Shown: positions 59,699 through 64,000 of the stretch, one piece after another
Position numbering within the stretch: the first letter of the stretch is position 1
Layout: each line of letters starts with the position of its first letter
Assembly: GCF_022698145.1 (NCBI RefSeq)
Contig: NZ_JALDAX010000008.1
Span: 1 to 64,000, forward strand
Direction of reading: 5' to 3'
DNA from: Streptomyces spinosisporus
GTDB lineage: Bacteria > Actinomycetota > Actinomycetes > Streptomycetales > Streptomycetaceae
Length of the DNA: 64,000 bases
Position numbers and translations under genes: made by a program
The notes under the pieces: model-generated
Told to the model about the DNA's origin: nothing
The model's database searches: none
The model's input: the letters and a program-made list of their open reading frames with translations, nothing else

Positions 59699-60913
59699 TT
59701 GCCTCGTGTGAATGTGACCCATCTCGCATCCAAGAGCGCTCTCCTGGGAACGGTCGTGCTCTCCCTCCTCGCGGTCCCCGCGCACGCCGCCCCGGCCGAC
59801 GTGCTGCCGAAACCCGACCTCACGGGAGTGCAGAACGTTCTGCGCACCGCGCTCAAGCAGGGCGCACCCGGCGCCATGGCGCGGATCGACGACCACGGCT
59901 CGGTCACCCGGGCCGCCGCGGGCGTTGCCGACCGCAAGAGCAAACGGCCCATCAGCAACGCCGACCGGTTCCGCATCGGCAGTGTCACCAAGACCTTCTC
60001 GGCCGTCGTGCTGATGCAACTGGCCGACGAGGGCAGGCTGAAGCTCGACGCCTCGGTCGACCACTATCTGCCGGGGCTGCTCCCCGACCGCAAGATCACT
60101 GTGCGGCAGGTGCTGGGCCACCGCAGCGGGCTGTACGACTACACGAACGACATGTTCGCCAAGGCGGTTCCCGGCTTCGAGGAGGTCCGCACCAAGGTCT
60201 TCGGCTACCGCCAGCTGGTGGACCGTTCGCTGCGGCACGCACGCACCAACGCGCCGGGCGCGGCCTACTCGTACTCCAACACCAACTTCGTCGTCGCCGG
60301 CCTGCTCATCGAGAAACTGACCGGCCACTCGGTGCGGACGGAGTACCAGAACCGCATCATCAAGCCGCTGAAACTGCGCGACACGTTCTACGTGCACCCG
60401 GACCGGAAGATCCCCGGCCGCCACGCCCGCGGCTATCTCACCCCGGACCGGGCGGGCGCGCCCCTGGTCGACGCCACCGAGCAGACGGTGTCCTGGGCGC
60501 AGAGCGCGGGCGCGGTCATCTCCAGCACCCGCGACCTCAACACGTTCCTCTCGGCCCTGCTCGGCGGCCGGTTGATGTCGTCGGCACAGCTCAAGCAGAT
60601 GGAGCACATGGTGCGGGTCGACAGCACCCAGGCCTACGGCCTCGGGCTGCGCCGCCGGACCCTGTCGTGCGGCGTCTCGGTCTACGGGCACACGGGCGCC
60701 GTCCAGGGCTATTACACCTACGCGTTCGCCACGAAGGACGGCAGGCGCAGCCTCGCGGCGCTCGCCAACGCCTCCAACAACGGCCGTGTGCTCACCACGA
60801 TGCTGGGCACGCTGGAGTCCGCCTTCTGCGGCAAGAAGACCAAGAACGTACGCCGTCCCGCGCCGGCCGCCCACGTGCGTGAGGACATCGCCCCCGGGGC
60901 CGCGCGGGACTGA
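59699..60913 (+). CDS. Secreted D-alanyl-D-alanine carboxypeptidase, R61 type
   Basis: A 404-residue serine DD-peptidase of the class C beta-lactamase fold. Catalytic SVTK is at S95/K98, the Tyr of YSN at 192, and HTG at 331. All four match Streptomyces R61 DD-peptidase (S62, K65, Y159, H298 of the mature form) with one offset of 33 residues. Long stretches (HRSGLYDYTNDMFA, TNAPGAAYSYSNTNFVVAG) are near-identical in that enzyme from memory. The N-terminal signal is ALLGTVVLSLLAVPAHA. The R61-like C-terminal tail (VREDIAPGAARD) is present. TTG 59699 follows GGAAG; GTG 59708 is an alternative start. Confidence 0.92.
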   Translation: MPRVNVTHLASKSALLGTVVLSLLAVPAHAAPADVLPKPDLTGVQNVLRTALKQGAPGAMARIDDHGSVTRAAAGVADRKSKRPISNADRFRIGSVTKTFSAVVLMQLADEGRLKLDASVDHYLPGLLPDRKITVRQVLGHRSGLYDYTNDMFAKAVPGFEEVRTKVFGYRQLVDRSLRHARTNAPGAAYSYSNTNFVVAGLLIEKLTGHSVRTEYQNRIIKPLKLRDTFYVHPDRKIPGRHARGYLTPDRAGAPLVDATEQTVSWAQSAGAVISSTRDLNTFLSALLGGRLMSSAQLKQMEHMVRVDSTQAYGLGLRRRTLSCGVSVYGHTGAVQGYYTYAFATKDGRRSLAALANASNNGRVLTTMLGTLESAFCGKKTKNVRRPAPAAHVREDIAPGAARD

Positions 60914-60959
60914 TCCGGCGGGAACCCGGCCGCCCTGGCGGACGTTGTCCGGACGAGCT

Positions 60960-61007
60960 CACCGAGGCGGGACCTCGGCCGGGTTCACCGAGGCAGGACT
61001 TCGGTCG
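60960..61007. promoter_or_regulatory. Two tandem palindromes before the TerD-CAP gene
   Basis: CACCGAGGCGGGACCTCGG (60960-60978) and CACCGAGGCAGGACTTCGG (60986-61004), spaced 26 bp apart. Each holds CCGAGG, 5 bp, CC/TTCGG inverted arms, perfect in the first copy and one mismatch in the second. Position suits a two-site operator, about 40 bp before ATG 61046. Confidence 0.55.
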
Positions 61008-61045
61008 TGCCCACCCCGACGGGACGACGACACCAGGGCGGCGCG

Positions 61046-62479
61046 ATGAACGAGTTGGTCCCCGGAGGCAACATGCCCCTTCCGGGCGGCGCCGTGACCG
61101 TCCGGGTGCCCGGCCCCTTCGACGTGTCCGCGCTGATCACGGACGACGGCGGCAAGGTCCTGGGCGACGCCGACTTCGTGTTCTTCAACCAGCCCTCCGC
61201 ACCGGGCGCCCGGCTGGAGGGCGACACCCTCACCGTCGACCCGCCGCGACTGCGCGCCGGTGCCACCAAGGTCACGGTGGTCGTCAGCCCGGCCGATCCC
61301 GCCACTCCCCTGGGCAGCCTTCCCACTCCCGCTCTCCAGGTCTCGGCTCCGGGCGGCCGACCGCTCGCCCGGTTCGCGCCGCCGCGACCGCGGCAGGAGA
61401 CGGTGCTGCTGCTCGCGGAGATATACCGGCGCGGCGACGGCTGGAAGCTGCGGGCCGTCGGGCAGGGGTACGCCGACGGACTCGCCGGTCTCGCACGGGA
61501 CTTCGGCGTGGACGTCATCGACGACGACGCGGCCGGTGCCACGCCGGCCCCGCCCGCTCACGCGCCCGCCCCGCCCGCGCACATTCCTGTTCCACCACCG
61601 ACCTACGCACCCGGCCCGCAAGCTCCTCCGGCGCCCACGAGCCGACCGGTCGTCCCCACGCCGACGCTCGTCGACCTGCACGCCTCCGGCCCCCCACAGG
61701 CCGACCCCGACGGCTTCCTCGCTCTCGTCAACTCGGCCCGCGCCAGGGCCGGTTCACCACCCGTCTTCCTGGACGGGCGGCTCGCGTCCGCGGCCCGTGC
61801 GCATGCCTCCGCCATGGCGGCCGCCGGGCAGCTCGGCGTCGAGGGCCCGGACGGTGTCTCCGTCTACCAGCGCCTGACGGCCACCGGATACGCGTATCTC
61901 ACCGTCGGCGAGCACCTGGTCTCCGGCCCCCGTACGGCTGCCGACTTCGTCGACTACTGCCTGGGCGACGAGAAGGCGCGCCGCACCCTGTGCGAACCGG
62001 CCTTCACGCACGCGGGTTTGGGGTCCGTGAGCGACGGCCGCTTCGGCGGCATGTACTGGACCGCGCTGTGGGCCAGGCCGTTCACACCGGGTGACCTGGC
62101 GCGGACGGCGGCCGAGGTCGTCGACCTCACCAATCGTGAGCGCGCCAGGGCCGGTCTGCCCCCGCTGACCACCGACGCCCTGCTCACCACCGCCGCACAG
62201 GCGCACAGCGCGGACATGGTGGCGCGCACGTTCTACTCGCACACCTCGCCGGACGGCAGCCAGCCCTGGGACCGGGCAGCGGCTGCGGGTTCGCGCCGGC
62301 GCACCATCGGCGAGAACATCGCCTGCGGCCAGCGCTCCCCCGCCGAGGTCGTCGACGGCTGGATGAACAGCCCGGGCCACCGCGCCAACATCCTCAAGCC
62401 CGAGTTCACGCACATAGGGATCGGCCTCGCGGGCGGCGGCTCGGCAGGCACGTACTGGACGCAGTTGTTCGGCGCCTGA
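61046..62479 (+). CDS. TerD-CAP-CAP fusion protein
   Basis: A 477-residue protein. Residues 1 to about 170 are TerD-like (GGNMPLPGGAVTVRVPG, ADFVFFNQPSAPG, LLLAEIYRRGDGWKLRAVGQGY), which in Ter proteins binds calcium. A Pro-rich linker (about 175-210) leads to two CAP/SCP domains: one with LVNSARARAGSPPVFLDGRLASAARAHASAMA, the second with LTNRERARAGLPPLTTDALLTTAAQAHSADM, FYSHTSPDG, IGENIACGQ, and SPGHRANIL. The first copy lacks the clean CAP ENIA/GHR motifs and is probably degenerate. No signal peptide is visible. GTG 61007 is in frame but overlaps the palindromes; ATG 61046 follows GGGCGGCG. Confidence 0.85.
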   Translation: MNELVPGGNMPLPGGAVTVRVPGPFDVSALITDDGGKVLGDADFVFFNQPSAPGARLEGDTLTVDPPRLRAGATKVTVVVSPADPATPLGSLPTPALQVSAPGGRPLARFAPPRPRQETVLLLAEIYRRGDGWKLRAVGQGYADGLAGLARDFGVDVIDDDAAGATPAPPAHAPAPPAHIPVPPPTYAPGPQAPPAPTSRPVVPTPTLVDLHASGPPQADPDGFLALVNSARARAGSPPVFLDGRLASAARAHASAMAAAGQLGVEGPDGVSVYQRLTATGYAYLTVGEHLVSGPRTAADFVDYCLGDEKARRTLCEPAFTHAGLGSVSDGRFGGMYWTALWARPFTPGDLARTAAEVVDLTNRERARAGLPPLTTDALLTTAAQAHSADMVARTFYSHTSPDGSQPWDRAAAAGSRRRTIGENIACGQRSPAEVVDGWMNSPGHRANILKPEFTHIGIGLAGGGSAGTYWTQLFGA

Positions 62480-62566
62480 GGCGTTCACGGATCCAGGCAA
62501 CCCGGCCCATCGACCGACCCGACCTCGATCTTGGCGGAACGGGAACTTCCGGGACAGGATGCCCGC

Positions 62567-63244
62567 ATGAAGGGTTCCCTCTTTTCCAGCGATCACATGG
62601 TCCAGCCGGCCACCGAAGCGGGCATGACCGTCGAGAACGCCAAATGCATCAAGTACGCGGTGAACGGCGAGATGCTCGCCCGCCAGGGTGCGATGATCGC
62701 CTACCGCGGCAACCTCCAGTTCGAGCGCAAGGGCCAGGGCGTGGGCGGCATGCTCAAGCGCGCGGTCACCGGGGAGGGGCTGCCCCTCATGGCGGTGCGC
62801 GGGACGGGCGAGGCCTGGTTCGCGCACGAGGCGCAGAACTGCTTCATCGTCGAGGTGGACCCCGGGGACGAGTTCACCGTCAACGGCCGCAACGTCCTGT
62901 GCTTCGACGCCACCCTGTCGTACCGCATCTCGACGGTGAAGGGCGCGGGCATCGCCGGCGGCGGTCTGTTCAACAGCGTCTTCACCGGGCAGGGCCGGCT
63001 GGGCCTGGCGTGCGAGGGCAATCCGCTGGTCATCCCGGTCTCGGCGCAGTACCCGGTGTACGTCGACACGGACGCCGTGGTCGGCTGGACGGCCGGACTG
63101 CAGACCTCGCTGCACCGTTCGCAGTCCATCGGGTCGATGCTGCGCGGCGGTTCCGGCGAGGCCGTGCAGCTGATGCTGCAGGGTGAGGGGTATGTGGTCG
63201 TGCGCCCGAGCGAGGCGACGCCGCAGAAGGCTCAGCAGCACTGA
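62567..63244 (+). CDS. AIM24-family protein
   Basis: A 225-residue protein matching the AIM24/TIGR00266 family: NGEMLARQGAMIAYRGNLQFE, GEGLPLMAVRGTGEAWFAH, EVDPGDEFTVNGRNVLCF and GLACEGNPLVIPV. In bacteria the family has no proven role, but frequently sits near Ter-type genes. ATG 62567 has AGGA 7 bp upstream. It is 87 bp after the TerD-CAP gene on the same strand. Confidence 0.85.
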   Translation: MKGSLFSSDHMVQPATEAGMTVENAKCIKYAVNGEMLARQGAMIAYRGNLQFERKGQGVGGMLKRAVTGEGLPLMAVRGTGEAWFAHEAQNCFIVEVDPGDEFTVNGRNVLCFDATLSYRISTVKGAGIAGGGLFNSVFTGQGRLGLACEGNPLVIPVSAQYPVYVDTDAVVGWTAGLQTSLHRSQSIGSMLRGGSGEAVQLMLQGEGYVVVRPSEATPQKAQQH

Positions 63245-63317
63245 GCCCCGCGAAGTGATCTGCGCCTCAGGAGCAACCTCTCCGGCTGCCACGACGTCTT
63301 GATCCACAACAGCTGAT

Positions 63318-63345
63318 GCCCTGGCCCTTCGGGCCCGGGCTCATT
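63318..63345 (+). terminator. Terminator after the AIM24 gene
   Basis: GCCCTGGCCC (63318-63327) and GGGCCCGGGC (63331-63340) pair at nine of ten positions with a TTC loop, followed by TCATTT. It separates the AIM24 gene from the 13 bp array. Confidence 0.65.
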
Positions 63346-63354
63346 TCCGGCGCG

Positions 63355-63458
63355 CTATACACGACATGTATACACAGGATGTATACGCGGCACGTATACA
63401 CGCAGCGTATACACGAGGTGCCTACACGAGGTGCCTACACGAGGTGCGTACAGCGCGC
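63355..63458. repeat. Eight tandem 13 bp repeats upstream of the TPR gene
   Basis: Exact 13 bp periodicity without indels. Units start at 63355, 63368, 63381, 63394, 63407, 63420, 63433 and 63446. The core is GTATACACGAGGT; the palindrome GTATAC is intact in units 2-5, changed to GCCTAC in units 6-7 and GCGTAC in unit 8. The period is not a multiple of three, so it is not coding. The last unit ends 22 bp before ATG 63481, so the array spans the promoter region. Confidence 0.9.
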
Positions 63459-63480
63459 TCATACGGACTGAAAGGGATCC

Positions 63481-64000
63481 ATGTACGGCAAGGCATTCGC
63501 CCCGGAGTACCAGGGCGCGCTCACGACACTCTCCGTGAACTCCTCGCTGAGCGACGTACTGGCCGCCGGTACACGGGAGTTGAGAGCGGCCGAGCGGTCC
63601 GGGCGGCACGGGGAGGCGGCCCGCTCCGGGCTCGCGGTCGCTGAGGCGCACCGCCGGCTGGGGCAGGTCGCGGACGCCGACCGGGCATGGAAGGCGAGCT
63701 ACCGCGCGGCCCGCGCGGCCGGGGACACGGCAGCGATGGCATGGGCGCTGTGGAGCGGCGGCACGCTGGCCCGGCAGCGGGGAGCCTTCCCGCTGGCCCG
63801 GCGGCTGCTGGGGCTCGCGGCCGAGTTCGGCGAACGGGGTGGTGACGTCGTCGTGCGTGGCTACTCGCTCGCCGGACTCGCCGAGACCGGCCGCATCCAG
63901 GGCGACTACGAAGCCGTCCGCAGACTGCACGAGCAATTGCTCGCCGAGGCACGGCGGCGCGGCGAGGCGCGGCACACGGTGTGGGCACTGGAGGGCATCG
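63481..64000 (+). CDS. TPR-type protein, truncated by the window edge
   Basis: At least 173 residues, running off the right edge. It starts MYGKAFAPEYQGALTTLSVN and is made of helical repeats with Ala/Arg-rich TPR character: AARSGLAVAEAHRRLGQVADADRAWKASYRAAR, TAAMAWALWSGGTLARQRGAFPLARRLLGLAAEF and SLAGLAETGRIQGDYEAVRRLHEQLLAEARRRG. No signal peptide. ATG 63481 has AAAGGGA 3-6 bp upstream. The 13 bp repeat array lies directly before it. The family and any partner lie beyond the edge. Confidence 0.78.
   Translation, partial: MYGKAFAPEYQGALTTLSVNSSLSDVLAAGTRELRAAERSGRHGEAARSGLAVAEAHRRLGQVADADRAWKASYRAARAAGDTAAMAWALWSGGTLARQRGAFPLARRLLGLAAEFGERGGDVVVRGYSLAGLAETGRIQGDYEAVRRLHEQLLAEARRRGEARHTVWALEGI

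Noticed and set aside
63355..63458. CRISPR array
   Set aside because: The units are only 13 bp, contiguous and without spacers; no cas genes nearby.

Overview
The window is about 70% GC, with GC-rich third codon positions, frequent GTG starts and many 1-4 bp stop/start overlaps. It carries families typical of Streptomyces: WhiB, RsbW-like ATP-binding proteins, SpoIIE phosphatases, DUF1206, DUF5133, a LAL regulator, GlgE-pathway genes and an R61-type DD-peptidase. I read it as chromosomal DNA of a Streptomyces or close relative. I saw no rRNA, tRNA, integrase, transposase or CRISPR array. Functions are inferred from motifs I can read; no database search was run.

Layout. 0-3.9 kb: the end of a maltose/trehalose-to-glucan operon (treS end, mak, glgB). 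3.9-7.1 kb: a GCS2-type ligase and a long-chain acyl-CoA ligase. 7.2-13.5 kb: a partner-switching island with two RsbW-like ATPases, an RsbV-like STAS protein and a tight stressosome operon (rsbR, rsbS, rsbT, two SpoIIE phosphatases). rsbR is broken by an in-frame amber codon between its sensor and STAS domains. 13.7-17.4 kb: NDH-2-like dehydrogenase and FUSC membrane protein, ending in a diverged local duplication. 17.6-21.4 kb: hypothetical gene, DUF1206, DUF5133, a SigB/F/G-type sigma factor and a third RsbW-like ATPase. Sigma-B-like promoter matches (GNNT, 15 nt, GGG box) occur before three of these regulatory genes, so the 7-21 kb stretch looks like one general/osmotic stress switch.

21.4-29.6 kb: PLP decarboxylase, a possible small RNA, cyclic-nucleotide-domain protein, MFS exporter, divergent lysE/LysR pair, a 484 bp gene-free stretch with degenerate repeats, divergent TetR/saccharopine-dehydrogenase-like pair, and a WhiB protein. 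29.6-32.9 kb: L,D-transpeptidase lipoprotein with an OmpR-type two-component system. 33.1-39.8 kb: DUF488 gene, a GntR operon with a GMC alcohol oxidase, and a TetR/flavoprotein pair with a large palindromic operator. 40-44.2 kb: AlkB, MBL hydrolase, DUF4032, universal stress protein, VOC protein.

44.3-47.8 kb: a translationally coupled three-gene unit (REC/glutaredoxin-like/thioredoxin-reductase-like fusion, soluble cNMP-domain histidine kinase, UBP zinc finger) that looks like a redox signalling relay. 47.9-50.8 kb: LAL regulator. 50.8-57.5 kb: ROK-controlled operon of secreted glycan enzymes (GH27, GH95, SGNH esterase) with a near-consensus promoter giving a probable leaderless transcript. 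57.6-60.9 kb: secreted M4 protease divergent from an R61-like DD-peptidase. 61-63.2 kb: TerD-CAP-CAP fusion and AIM24 protein. The right edge holds an exact-period 13 bp tandem array just upstream of a TPR protein that runs off the window.
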